Shown here piece by piece: positions 1 through 10,627 of a stretch of 57,672 nt of DNA. The DNA comes from Gnetum montanum (taxonomy: Eukaryota; Streptophyta; Gnetopsida; Gnetales; Gnetaceae). The stretch spans positions 284,797 through 342,468 of the forward strand of contig MNCI01005332.1 in NCBI GenBank assembly GCA_015680685.1, given 5' to 3'. A program made the translations under genes and the position numbers. Under the pieces are notes generated by a model. That model was not told where the DNA came from. It did no database searches and worked only from the letters and a program-made list of their open reading frames with translations. Numbering within the stretch: position 1 is the first letter of the stretch; each line of letters starts with the position of its first letter.

Positions 1-181
1 AGTTTGTTTATTTTTTTAGGAATGAGGTTTTTATACCACCAAACCTTATGTTTGATGGAAATTTTCCTCCAAAAAGATTTATCTTTTTAGCTATAAAAAT
101 TTCAATAAAAGCTTCAATTACAGTTCAGTTTTAAAATGTGGCTTGCATAAATTTCTTTAAGCCTTTTAAAGGAGGTTGAAA
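1..181 (+). mobile_element. 3' end of LTR-retrotransposon internal region with polypurine tract
   Basis: This stretch closely matches 24995-25149, the sequence just before the 3' LTR of the related element there. Both can be read as a short coding-like segment containing RNEVFIPPN and LMFDGNFPPK, and both end in a purine-rich tract (here about 168-181) directly before TGTTGGCAC. A polypurine tract primes plus-strand DNA synthesis and marks the left edge of a 3' LTR. The rest of the element lies outside the window. Confidence 0.75.
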
Positions 182-2040
182 TGTTGGCACATTTTGGCCA
201 TTTCATGGAATAGGTTGGCATGATAAAATTGATTAAAGGTTTTTGCAGTTTTTAGTACTCTCTTATTCATAGTTAGAGAAGTGGCAAGAATTCCACAAAC
301 TATTAACCATGCTTTCTCACTAAATTCATAAGGGAGCTTTTAAAAATCCATTGCAAAAGCAATTTTAGATGCTGAAAGATTTGAGGAAAGGCTGTTGTAC
401 TTTGTCAGAATAAACAAAATTTTAGTTTGTAGTTAAAGAGGAATAGCATCTAAATTTAAAGAAGAAAGAAATGAAGAATCCAAGTAACTGCAATTGATAG
501 TAAATTGGTCATTGGAAATTTCAGTAGTCTTCATGAAACTATTTATTTATGTGCCTTGTATATGAAGTGTAGAACAAAAAGAAGAAGAGAGAAAAAGAAT
601 AAGAGTTAAAATGAAGTTAGAAATATATATAAGAATTGAGAATTGGACATCACAGTAATGTTTATTAACAGCAAAAGTAGAGACACTGGAAAAAGACATT
701 TTTTCAAACACTTTGTATATACTTTGCATTTGAATCAGCAATGAAAAGAGGAAAAATAAGAACAAGTTATGAGTAACAGTTTTAGAAGAAAAACAACAAG
801 ACAAGCATCAAGAATATATCAAAATATTGCCAATATTAGCACCCAAATCATACAACAGCTGTCCCTGATTCACGAATTGAATAAAATGAATTTAAAAAGA
901 AAAATGTAAGAAGCCCAAGGTAAATCTGGGGTAAAGATTTCAGGTGATTAGAACCCTAAACCACAATTATCATTTGCTCCTGGAACCTGCAAAAGAAAAG
1001 GAATATCTCCTTCAATAATCGACATTATACAGAGAGTGGATTCTTCACATAAAAGGGCAAAAACACAATAGGGTTTCTAGCTCGTATTTAACAGAGCACC
1101 ACAGCAAGGTAGAGAAATAAACTCCAAGAAAAATGTAGTGCATAACCAAAACTGATAAAAATATTAAATCATGATAGAGAAGGGAATCCTGCCAAGAATC
1201 TGGTCCTAGAAATTCAGTGAACACAGAGCACACATGGAGGTCTCTCCGAGAACGATGGTTGTAATCATTTCCATTGCGCCTTTGGCTCTGCTGGTGTAGG
1301 GTTCATATAGTTCATGTAGAAATTGTCAGGATTCTTAGTAGAGTTTCAAACCTTCTGATACTGAATAACTATTGCTAAAAACATAGCTTCGGTGTATCTA
1401 GATGACACCAGTGATTTGGCATTTGCAACTACAGAAGCAGGGATGAATTTGTAGTTGTTCTAGTAATAATACCACACTAGCAAATGGTGGAATTCTTCAT
1501 TTCTTTACTGCAGGTTAGAAGCTTTATGATTAATAGCTACATATTTCTTGTTAATTTGAAATATTTGTAGAGGAGGGAGTTGGCCTTTCTCATTATCCCA
1601 GTTTTAGTTCAAACATTACTCTTGATGAAACAAGCTCATGCAATGATTCATGAAAAATATGCTGCAAACATCTTGACTACAATTTTATTATTCCAAAAAT
1701 TCAAACATCCTCATGATCTAGAGAATTTGCACATAAATTGGGAGTGACATAAGAAAAATAATAATATAGATAAATGGGTACCAGTTTGGATAAGTCACTA
1801 TGGTTGTTTGGGACCATAAAATCGAAATATGAATATATTTATGGTCATACCATAATGAGACATGTAGAAAAAAAACATGAGTCGTCCATGGCTCCCTATT
1901 CTATCATGATGGTTGCAACTACAAGATATTCATCACCTATAAACATTTAACCCTATGGTGAATATAGCCACTAGATACTTGGCTTCATTTTAAATTTCCT
2001 ATAAATGTTGTAATTTCATGACAGTTGTAGCCTCTCAATT

Positions 2041-2250
2041 GAAATGGTGGTTATAACCACTACAAAGGCCACTTGTCAACTACAACTTTTTTATCTCCAT
2101 GGTGACCACTTGGCAACTGAATGGGCCACTTGGCAACTAAATGTGACATTTGTCAACTGCAGCTTTTTTAACTCTATGGTGGTTATAACCACCCATAATG
2201 TTTGTAACTTACCTCACCTTCTCATGATGATTGTAACTACCTTGAGGTTA
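2041..2250 (+). promoter_or_regulatory. U3 repeat cluster with 16-bp palindrome
   Basis: The palindrome GGTGGTTATAACCACC occurs in full at 2178-2193 and with one end base changed at 2046-2061. Between them CACTTGKCAACT-type motifs recur four times. The same arrangement sits before the TATA box of the LTR at 21146. Position just upstream of a TATA box suggests enhancer-like repeats of the LTR promoter (inference). Confidence 0.55.
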
Positions 2251-2251
2251 C

Positions 2252-2259
2252 TATAAAAG
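2252..2259 (+). promoter_or_regulatory. LTR TATA box (TATAAAAG)
   Basis: TATAAAAG is followed by GGCTTCAAGG. The same box and flank occur at the equivalent place in the two sister LTRs (10619 and 21319), about 1.2 kb before the LTR end. This conservation marks the U3/R promoter; transcription would start about 30 bases downstream. Confidence 0.65.
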
Positions 2260-3470
2260 GGCTTCAAGGATAGGAAGGAAGGAGTCTCAGAGGGGGATCT
2301 TGCTTTGGGTCTTGGTGGCTGGGGGGAAGAGCATTTGTAAAGAAGACATTGTGAAAGATTGTTTGTAAGATGACTTGTTAAAGACAACATTTTAGCCTCT
2401 TTGTCATATTCCTATGAGTTATGTTTATTTTTTTTATTCTTTTTAAATTGTTTAGCTAGTGGTTTAGATAGTATCATGTTTCACAAGTAATTTTTGGATT
2501 TTTAGATTGCTCTTATTTTTCTTATTGCATGATAGAAAATTTCTATTAAAATTTTGCCATAGAAGAGCTTATATTTGAAAGCCTTAAGATCATTTTAGTA
2601 GTGAATTTTATTATTGTGCAATGTATAAGAACCGTTATTGAGATTGTTGTAAGAGAGCCTCTAGATGTAGTCAAGCTGTTGAATGATTCAATAGTCAAGA
2701 AGGTTCAGAAATATTTGGTATTTTGATAGGACCAGAATAGCTTCTTTTATCTTTAAAGTGAATATCCATGGTATTTCAATTATAAATTATCAAGTCTTTT
2801 GAAGGTTCTATTGAATGCAATTGTTGACATCCATTATCTAGCCAAAATAGAGTCTGGTACGTGATAGTTTACACAGCCATTTTTTTGGGGTAGCATAGTA
2901 GGATTGTCTTGAAGAAATTGCTTATTTGAGCCTTGGAAGTTTAAACAATTCATATTTATTAAATTTGGGATAGCTTTATTGTGAAATTTTTACTCGTATC
3001 ATTTTACCTTGTTTAAACATTTGAGATCTTTACATAAATTTGCTTTCTTTTTCTCTTCTTTCTATTTCCATTGAATCTCGCTCTATTTCTAGTCTTCTTG
3101 TGGAACTATCTCTTTCTCCAGGGAAAATTAGAAGTAGATTCACAGAGTTTTGCTCAAATTTTTTTTCAAAACTTTATTTGTTACAAGTAGGTATTATAAG
3201 GACCACATAGACTAAGCAATTGAATAGAATAGGAACTCTCAACAAGTCACAGTACTTTGCAAAGTTGGCTGAATCTCTTTAAGATAAGTCATTTATAGTT
3301 TTACACACAATCCAATCGTTTCATTTTTCACAAAAGCACACACACATACTCACATTAACTACTGGGTCTATTTGGAGGTATCCGGGCCTTGGTGTTGCTA
3401 GAGACCAACAAGCACCTAAATCCTATTTGAGGACACTTGTTGATGGTCGTGTCTCAAACAGTTGCCAACA

Positions 3471-3949
3471 AGTAGCTTATATAAGAGCTATAAATTAAGG
3501 TCATTACTAGTATGAAAACTTACTAAAAATTTATAATATCCAAAACTAAAAATTACAACTTGAGGTACAATAGTCTCTTGGGATACCATCACTTTTGTTG
3601 TAAATTTAGTAGTTTATTGGAAAATTTATGAATTGTCATTAGATGATAGTTAAGTACAATAACTTGGAAACAAAAGAAGAACATTAGGAATCATAAAAGT
3701 TTTAATGTTTAATGTTAGATAGAGTACATGATTTTCATTTATGATTAATGTTAGATCTTTATTTAAACATTGTGTTACATTGGATTTGAACATTTATCTT
3801 ACTGCAACTTGAACCATAGCATTACCTTGCAGTGACACCAGAAGTCACAATGGCCATTTGGAGGATGAAAACTTCTTGTAATTTTGGCCAACTTGAAGGC
3901 ATGAAACATTTTAGAAGTATGGTTCATCTGAAGTGCAAAAGGTTACAAT
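3471..3949. other. Non-coding spacer
   Basis: AT-rich sequence between the LTR end and the tandem array. I see no open frame, motif or repeat relationship here. Confidence 0.5.
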
Positions 3950-5890
3950 TAGGTTTAAAACTCTAAGCAATTATTTCATACTAGAAGGTTTGAACATCTT
4001 CTAGATGATCCTTTACCTTCTCAAGGATGCTTGTCTACACTTCCTCACAATTTACCTAGACCTTGCTACCAAATGATCATCTCCCTTCCGTAAGCCACAA
4101 ACTCCAAGCAATTATTTTCTACTAGAAGGTCTACATGATCATCTTCCTTATAAATGACCCTTTACCTTCTAGTAGCCTCAAACTCTAAGCAATTATTTCC
4201 TTTCAAAAGGTTTGAATGGCTATCGATTAGGAATGAAAGAGGGTACTTGTTGAAAAACCTCATAATTTACATAGCACTTGCTACTGGAGGATCCTCTACC
4301 TTCCAAAAGCTAAAAAATCAAAGCAATTATTTCTTACTATAACACCTAAATGCCTATCAAGAGGGACTTTGAAAGGGTGCTACTCACACTTCCTTGTAGT
4401 TTACCTAGATCTTGCTATTGGGTAACTCTATACCTTCCAAAAGCTTTAAACTCTAAGTAATTATTAACTACTAGAAGGTTTGAATGTCTTCTAGTAAGGA
4501 CTGTGGAAGGATGCTTATTACACTTCCTCATAATTTACCTATACCTTACTACATGATGACCCTCTGCCATTCTGAAGCCATAATCTCTGAGTAATTATTT
4601 CCTACTAGAAGGTCTAAATGCCTTCCAAATGATTTTTTTTCCTTCCAGATGATCCTCTAGCTTCCAATAGCTTTAAACTCCAAGCAATTGTTTCCTTCCA
4701 AAAGGTTCAAATGCCTTCTGGTTGGGGGTTTATGATAGTGCTAGTCACAATGCCTCATAGTTTACCTAGACTTTGCTACTGGATTACCTTCTACATTCTG
4801 GAAGCTACAAACTTGGAGTAATTATTCCCTATTGAAAGGACTAACTGTCTTCGAAAAGGAACTATAGGATGGTGCTGGTCACACTTTCTTGTAGTTTACC
4901 TAGACCTTATTGTCGAATGATCCTCTACCTTCTAAAAGCTATAAACTCTAAGTAATTATTAACTATTATAAGGTCTAAATTCCTTCTAGTTAATCTTCAA
5001 CCTTCTGGATGACCCTCTTCCTTCTAGTAGCCTTAAACTCAAAGTAATTACTTTCTTCTAGAATGTCTAAGTGCCTTCCAATAGGAACCATAGGAGGGTG
5101 TTAGTTGCATGACCTCATAGTTTACCTAGACATTGCTACTAAATGACTATCTGCCTTCTAGATGCCATAAACATGAAGCAATTATTTTCTACCAAAAGGT
5201 CTGAATGTCTTCCGAATGACCCTCTAGATTTTGGTATCTTAAAAATCAAAGTAATTATTCCATTTTGGTAGGTTTTAATGCCTTTTGGTTGGGACTGTGG
5301 GAGCGTGCTACTCATACTTCCTCGTACTTTACCTAGACCTTACTACTAGATGATCCTCTACCTTCTAAAAGCCACAAACTTGAAGCAATTATTCCCTACC
5401 GAATGGTCTACATGCCTTTCAAAAGGGACTACAGGAGGGTGCTAATTATACTACCTCATAGTTTACCTAGACCTTGCTATCAGTTTATCCTTTTCCTTAT
5501 AGAAAGCTCTAAATGCCACTGGATGATCTTTTTCCTTCTAGATGACCCTGTTCTTTTCGGTAGAATAAAGATACAAGAAATTATTCCTTTTTGGAAGGTC
5601 TTAATGCCTTCTAATTGGGGACTATAGAATTGTAGTAGTCACACTACCTCATAGTTTATCTAAAAATTGCTACTTGATGATCCTCTAGCTTCTAGAAGCC
5701 ACAAACTCTAAGCAATTATTCACTACTAGAATGTCTTAATTCCTTCTAAATGATCTTCAACCTTCTGAATGATCCTTTGCCTTCTGATAGCTTCAAACTC
5801 TAATCAATTATTCCCTTTCAAAAATTTTGAATGCCTTCTATTTAGGACTATTACAAGGTGCTAGTCACACTACCTCATAGTTTACAATGA
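3950..5890 (+). repeat. Degenerate higher-order tandem repeat array
   Basis: The phrase AGTTTACCTAGACCTTGCTA recurs in variant form about eleven times (near 4048, 4259, 4395, 4530, 4755, 4893, 5117, 5323, 5457, 5650, 5876). Spacing falls into two classes, about 135 bp and about 195-225 bp. The longer units hold an extra 70-90 bp sub-repeat containing AAACTCTAAGCAATTATT and CCTTCTAGAAGG-like dyads. The array has no coding potential; short frames at 4154-4342 and 5403-5627 simply run through repeat units. Confidence 0.8.
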
Positions 5891-7312
5891 ACATTAGGAG
5901 ATGCAAGAATATGTGAGTTGCAACTTGTCATCATCAGCATGAGTATGCATTCAGGTCAACATGAAACACATTCATGATCATGATGACACATTATCCATGT
6001 ACATCAATAAAAAATTCACAACATACATACCCATTCCCTCATCAACCACAACATTGGCTTTGTAATTGCCTAATAATAACAACACTAACCATGTCTACTT
6101 TTTCAAATTAGGTTTTTGTTTTTAGGGTTCATGATTGAAACACCACCACCATGGAAGGCATTGTTGTCCCATTGGATTTTAATTTGTTATAGTCCAGGTT
6201 TAAGCTTGCTAATGTTTGTCTCATATGACCCCCTATTGACAATCATACGAGTGAATAAAGGCCTATTCTAAGGTAGGATAAGTGAAAATAGTAGTAGAAG
6301 TAAGATCTAGGAAAACATGTCAAACATATTGAGTCAAATTCAACTAAATCTGAAAATTGGGTGTAAATTATGAAAAGAAAAAAATATTTCAATGAATTAG
6401 GACACAATAAACATTTCTAATTTACCATGTCTATGTAACCAAAAGGTTAAAATAAGCATGCTCCTATGATTTTATATAATGTGAAATCTCAACAAAAGTC
6501 ACCTAAAATGGGCTCCTAGATTCTAGTCCCTAATTTTTCACTAAATTTAGTACCTTGTAAGTTATCAAACAACATCACATCACATAAATAAAATTCACAT
6601 GCAACACATACCATGCATGCATTTAGATACTCATCTCTCGATTAATAGGTTGTAGGTTTGATTATTACCCCTAAGTTTGAGTCTTGCAGTAGTGTAGCCA
6701 CCTTATGGTGGGATCCTTTTTATTAGTGAGTTACATTGGGTTTGATTATTGCCCTCACTTTTGGATATAGTAGAAGTGGAGTAGCCTTGTGATGGAACCT
6801 TTTTCTTTAGTGGGTCACATCTACTTTTCTATGTGGATAGAGTTTGTGTAGAAGAACATGCTTTGTTGGTGGATCAAATGTCGTTTCCCTTTGGAACAAG
6901 GGTCAAAGGAGCATAGAGATACTTTGGGGTTCCATGCTACTTTAACCATTATTTAGAGCTACATGGACCTTGATTCCTTATGAATCTCATCACAAGGATA
7001 TGTATGCTTACAAAGGAGCTTTGGCTTTGATGCTCGAGTCATTGCCCTCTTTTTGAAGTTGGGTTTATGACTAGATGCATTAGTATAGGAATGTATCATA
7101 ATTCTTGTTTGGAAATGTGTGTGCTGGCTTAGTTGGATAATTAATGTTTACGATCTTACTAACTCATCTAATCATTGGCTAACAAGTTATGTGCTATGAT
7201 GTGACATAGGATGCTAAGCATTAATGTGTAGTTCACTGAATCCACCCATATTACTACTATTGGGACTCTCGAGTGCTGCCAAATGGTTTTTTCTAAGGGC
7301 AAAATCATTACA
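5891..7312 (+). mobile_element. Unassigned sequence leading into the 5' LTR end of the Ty3/gypsy relic
   Basis: The right edge is set by the primer binding site at 7315: the LTR should end at CATTACA (7312). I could not find the LTR start, because no matching 3' LTR is recognisable after 15905. Within it, 6655-6740 and 6741-6835 form an imperfect 85-bp direct repeat. No gene is visible. Confidence 0.45.
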
Positions 7313-7314
7313 CT

Positions 7315-7326
7315 TGGTATTAGAGC
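7315..7326 (+). other. Primer binding site, initiator tRNA-Met type
   Basis: TGGTATTAGAGC differs by one base from the common plant retrotransposon primer site TGGTATCAGAGC. It lies three bases after a CA-ending LTR edge and 31 bases before a gag-like open frame. Confidence 0.75.
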
Positions 7327-7356
7327 ATCAGGTTCATGTTATAGGTTTGATGATGG

Positions 7357-7987
7357 TTGATGGTTCACTTCTTAAAAACCATGGTGCAAAAGAAAAAGAG
7401 TAAGGGAAGTCACATATTTGGTGAGGCTCCTATAGAAGTTGTTCCTCGTGATGATAAGAAGGAGTGTATGCATGACAAGATGCATGATGTGGCTCCTAAA
7501 CTAGAGAATTCCAGAAATAATGATGAAGTACCTATTAGGGGTCTTGATTCCCTTACCAAGGCACAACAGCTATGGGAATAGCTTTTCAAAGTTGACAACA
7601 TGATACTTAGCCACTTACCAATGGTTAAAAGGGTTAAGATTGTACAGAATCTTGTTGATGGATTGGACATCCCATACCTTTTGGAATTGAATTATCATGC
7701 TAAGCACAAGCTCTCTATGGCCTAAAATTTTCTACTTTGAAATCATGTTAAATGAATGGATGACATTATTAATGATGTACAATTCTCAACAGTTGATGTC
7801 CTGTAGTGAGTGTTACTTCTAGAGGTTCATATGAAAAGGATCGAGATGAGGAAAGAAAAAGTAAGCCTAGGTGGCTATTCAAGCAAAGACAGTGCCAACT
7901 AGTTTAGGGTAGTTGACCCAAAAGTTCCAAGCTAAAGAAGCTAAAATGTATAAAGGTATTCAAGATAATAAGCTCTTAGATACCTTC
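7357..7987 (+). pseudogene. Ty3/gypsy gag, 5' part
   Basis: Gag is the structural protein of the retrotransposon particle. The frame opens at 7357 just after the primer site and runs to a stop at 7581. It carries a lysine-rich start (MVQKKKSKG) and an acidic middle; reading continues with several stops to 7987. There it is cut by the solo LTR inserted with duplication CCTTC. The text before the insertion ends in codons for DNKLLDT, and the text after it resumes with FEMEHFLEMTDYP, a typical gag helix. The two parts were therefore one frame before insertion. Stops and frameshifts make it non-functional. Confidence 0.65.
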
Positions 7988-8574
7988 TGTTGGCACATTT
8001 TGGCCATTTCATGGAACAGGTTAGCTTGACAAAATTGATTAAAAGTTTTTTAGAAAGAAAATAAGAAAAAGACACAGAAACATCAGGCAAAAATGAAATC
8101 CAAAGACACTATGGATGAACGGATGAAGTAGAAATGAAGCTGGATGCTTGAAAGTAGCAGCTTGAAATCAGCTNAATGATGTACAATTCTCAACAGTTGA
8201 TGTCCTGTAGTGAGTGTTAGTTCTAGAGGTTCATATGAAAAGGATCGAGATGAGGAAAGAAAAAGTAAGCCTAGGTGGCTATTCAAGCAAAGACAGTGCC
8301 AACTAGTTTAGGGTAGTTGACCCAAAAGTTCCAAGCTAAAGAAGCTAAAATGTATAAAGGTATTCAAGATAATAAGCTCTTAGATACCTTCTGTTGGCAC
8401 ATTTTGGCCATTTCATGGAACAGGTTATCTTGAAAAAATTGATTAAAAGTTTTTTAGAAAGAAAATAAGAAAAAGACACAGAAACGTCAGGCAAAAATGA
8501 AATCCAAAGACACTATGGATGAACGGATGAAGTAGAAATGAAGCTAGATGCTTGAAAGTAGCAGCTTGAAATCA
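7774..8574. repeat. About 400-bp direct repeat split by a single N (likely assembly overlap)
   Basis: Bases 7774-8173 and 8175-8574 are nearly identical (a few substitutions) and are separated only by the N at 8174. The repeat includes the gag/LTR junction, so the left end of the solo LTR is shown twice (7988 and 8395). An unmerged contig or haplotype overlap explains this better than a biological duplication ending exactly at an N. Confidence 0.8.
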
Positions 8575-8976
8575 GTTGTGCAATAGCAAAGGGCAAAGAT
8601 GGTATCTATAGAGGCAGACTGTGAAGTATGTTTGGGCAACATTGGACTTTTGATTGATTAAGTTGACCATTAAAATATGCAAAAGCAGTGATCTTGGTTG
8701 GAATTGCTCAGTTTTTTCCACCATTTCTGGATTTCTTGTTAAGCTAAGATATTAAATATGCCAATTGCAATAACATGGGTTATTATGTATCGGTATCAGA
8801 TTCTTTTGAATCCACCTCTATTTAAAAATAATTTTTTTAAACATGGTTGTACATGGTGGAGTATAATTAAAAATAAAAATAAAAATAAACTACTTCGCCA
8901 AACCAAAACTCTCTCACAGACAGCAGAGGCGAAGTACTGGCTGGAAAATCCATGGGATTAGACTCCCCCACGATGA

Positions 8977-9669
8977 CAGACACAACGTTTTATTTGCATT
9001 TTCTCATCGCAACCACTCTGCACAATAATTAATTTGGAAACAAAAATGTTGGAGTTGGCAAAGCTCGATTTCAACGCAATCCAAGCCATCAATAAGGTGG
9101 AACTCCAAGAAGTTTGTAGATGGTGGGAAGGGTCTGACGTAGCAAATATGAACGTGTTCAGACGCAGACACATTGAATCGTGTTCGGTGATGACAAGAGC
9201 TTTATTCAAGCCAGAATATGTAGAGGTGAGGATTGCACTATCCATGGCTTCCATGGCCCTCTTTGTGCTGGACGACCTCTTCGCCAAAACCACAGTAAAG
9301 CCCACACAAATTGACATCCTCATTGTCAACATCAGCACTTTCAGTCTGACACCATCAGCGACTGCATGGGTGGTAAATTGCTACAAAATGTAGGACAATA
9401 TCAAGGCCTTCAGTCTCTCCAGCATGGGCTGTGCTACCAACGTAATTGGCATAGACATGGCCTGGGATTTGCTATCCCTGAGCCCCGAATCCTACGCTCT
9501 CGTCGTGGGAACCGAAAATACCACCGTCAACGCCAACTATGCAAGCGAAGATAAGAACATGGAGAAAACGGAGACAACGACGGGAACAAAGAAGGCAACA
9601 CAGAAGAACTTACAGCATGACTTCATGTGCATTTGTTGTCGTTGGTGTAGAGTTACGTCAGATAGATAA
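8977..9669 (+). pseudogene. Chimeric fragment: terpene synthase-like segment fused to 3-ketoacyl-CoA synthase (KCS) segment
   Basis: One frame from 8977 to 9669 holds two unrelated families. The first part (about 9034-9282) reads LELAKLDFN, ELQEVCRWW, RRRHIES, LFKPEYVEVRIA and VLDDLF, the order seen in the class I domain of plant, especially gymnosperm, terpene synthases leading to the metal-binding DDxxD; the motif is cut after its first two Asp. The second part (from about 9283) reads FAKTTVKP, DILIVN, TPSATAWVVNCYKM, then after a TAG at 9391 continues in frame with MGCATNVIGIDMAWDLL and SYALVVGTEN, matching KCS around its active-site Cys (codon 9430). KCS condenses fatty acyl-CoA with malonyl-CoA in wax and very-long-chain lipid synthesis. 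Resemblance fades after about 9555. Neither enzyme could work. The junction falls on LDDLFA, similar in both families. Confidence 0.75.
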
Positions 9670-10280
9670 GACAGGTGATGATCTTGTCACCCAGATTCGA
9701 TGTCTAGGTGAACATCTTCTACAACGGATTTTCTGACAACCAACAGCTCACAACCCTACTAACATCAAAATTCATCCTCTGGGGCATCGTCCAGGTCATC
9801 TTTAGCCTATGACAACCCACAATTAACTTCAAAGTAATTACAAAAAAATTTGCATCAAGTGGAAAAGAAATAATAGAACTTTTTAGCAGATGCTTCTCAA
9901 AGTAATACACATGGAAGCTGACAGCAGCGAGCAGTAGTTGCAGGAGTTAACGGCACCTAGAATTTCCAGTGAAAGCAGCAAGATCATACGTGGTTTTAAC
10001 CTTTTAGGATGGATTTGCAGCGATGGCAGTAGATGGTCCTGGTGACAGTTGCTGATGGACGACTGCCGAGATAGTTTATAGCATAGACGCTGTATTCACG
10101 CTGGAGCGTAAGGCTCTGCTCAGGCACTGTCAGTGGTATCATATCCAGAGACTTCTCCTGAATTTAGGCGACATTGACAGCATTCACAATGACCAAGAAT
10201 TTAACGTGACAAGCTGTAACCCTAGTTTCAGCGCCTGCAACACGAGCCCGATAGATATGATTAAATATATAAATTTTTAT
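9670..10280. other. Richer-GC unidentified mosaic inside the solo LTR
   Basis: Base composition stays less AT-rich than the surroundings. On the minus strand from about 10164 down to 10004 a 55-codon open stretch contains LTVPEQSLTLQREYSVYAIN and TIYCHRCKSIL; the frame continues upstream past a stop with ETRVTACHVKFLVIV. It looks like another coding fragment, but I do not recognise its family. It may be part of the same captured cargo as the terpene synthase-KCS piece. Confidence 0.35.
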
Positions 10281-10488
10281 GCAGCGATGCAAAGGGATTT
10301 GGTTTAAAATAAAATAGACATTTGGTTATTATCTCTTTTATTCCTATGGAAGTTGTAACTTCCTATGATAGTTACAGCTATGATATTTGTAACTAATTTT
10401 AATTTGGATTATCATGAAGACACTTGTCAATTGTATCCTTTTTTATCTCTATGGTGGTTACAACTATCCAAGATTTTTGTAACTTAGC

Positions 10489-10560
10489 TAATTTGTTGGG
10501 CAAGTAACCTCCTAACTTGTTGGGCAAGTAATCTCCTAATTGGTTGGCCAAGTTACTTAG
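10489..10560 (+). repeat. Three phased 24-bp tandem repeats in LTR U3
   Basis: Units at 10489-10512, 10513-10536 and 10537-10560 each follow TAAYTTGTTGGGCAAGTAAY with a short tail; the third is more diverged. They lie about 60 bp upstream of the TATA box and are absent from the two sister LTRs. Confidence 0.75.
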
Positions 10561-10618
10561 GAGAGAAGTTAGGTAAGATATTTTTGAATATGTAACTTAC
10601 CTAACTACCTTTGAACCC

Positions 10619-10627
10619 TATAAAAAG
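10619..10627 (+). promoter_or_regulatory. LTR TATA box (TATAAAAAG)
   Basis: It sits in the same flank as in the sister LTRs (preceded by CTAACTACC and followed by GCTTCA). It lies downstream of the captured gene fragments, so transcripts starting here would not include them. Confidence 0.65.

Larger units (their letters stand above)
182..3470 (+). mobile_element. Long LTR (about 3.3 kb), 3' LTR, copy 1 of family TGTTGGC...CCAACA
   Basis: The LTR starts TGTTGGCAC at 182, right after the purine tract, and ends GTTGCCAACA at 3470. The last 1.4 kb matches the ends of two other LTRs in the window (10340-11838 and 21146-22549), including the TATA box and the run-up to the terminal CCAACA. The first 70 bases match 7988 and 8395 onward, but 250-2040 does not resemble the other copies, so the U3 part is variable. 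Because this is a 3' LTR whose 5' partner is off the window, no target-site duplication can be tested. The open frames at 547-804 and 1045-1233 (minus) look like chance frames. Confidence 0.7.

Noticed and set aside
3950-5890. Array read as CRISPR-like or as functional heat-shock elements
   Set aside because: Plant sequence; units vary in length and there are no constant repeats with unique spacers. TTCNNGAA dyads are frequent but no promoter or gene follows, so a heat-shock role is unsupported.
7988-8395. Two nested LTR insertions at the same site
   Set aside because: The second LTR start belongs to the 400-bp repeat across the N at 8174, best explained as an unmerged assembly overlap.
8977-9669. 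A functional bifunctional enzyme
   Set aside because: Both domains are fragments: the metal-binding motif of the terpene synthase is cut, the KCS part lacks most of the enzyme, and a stop lies between its blocks.
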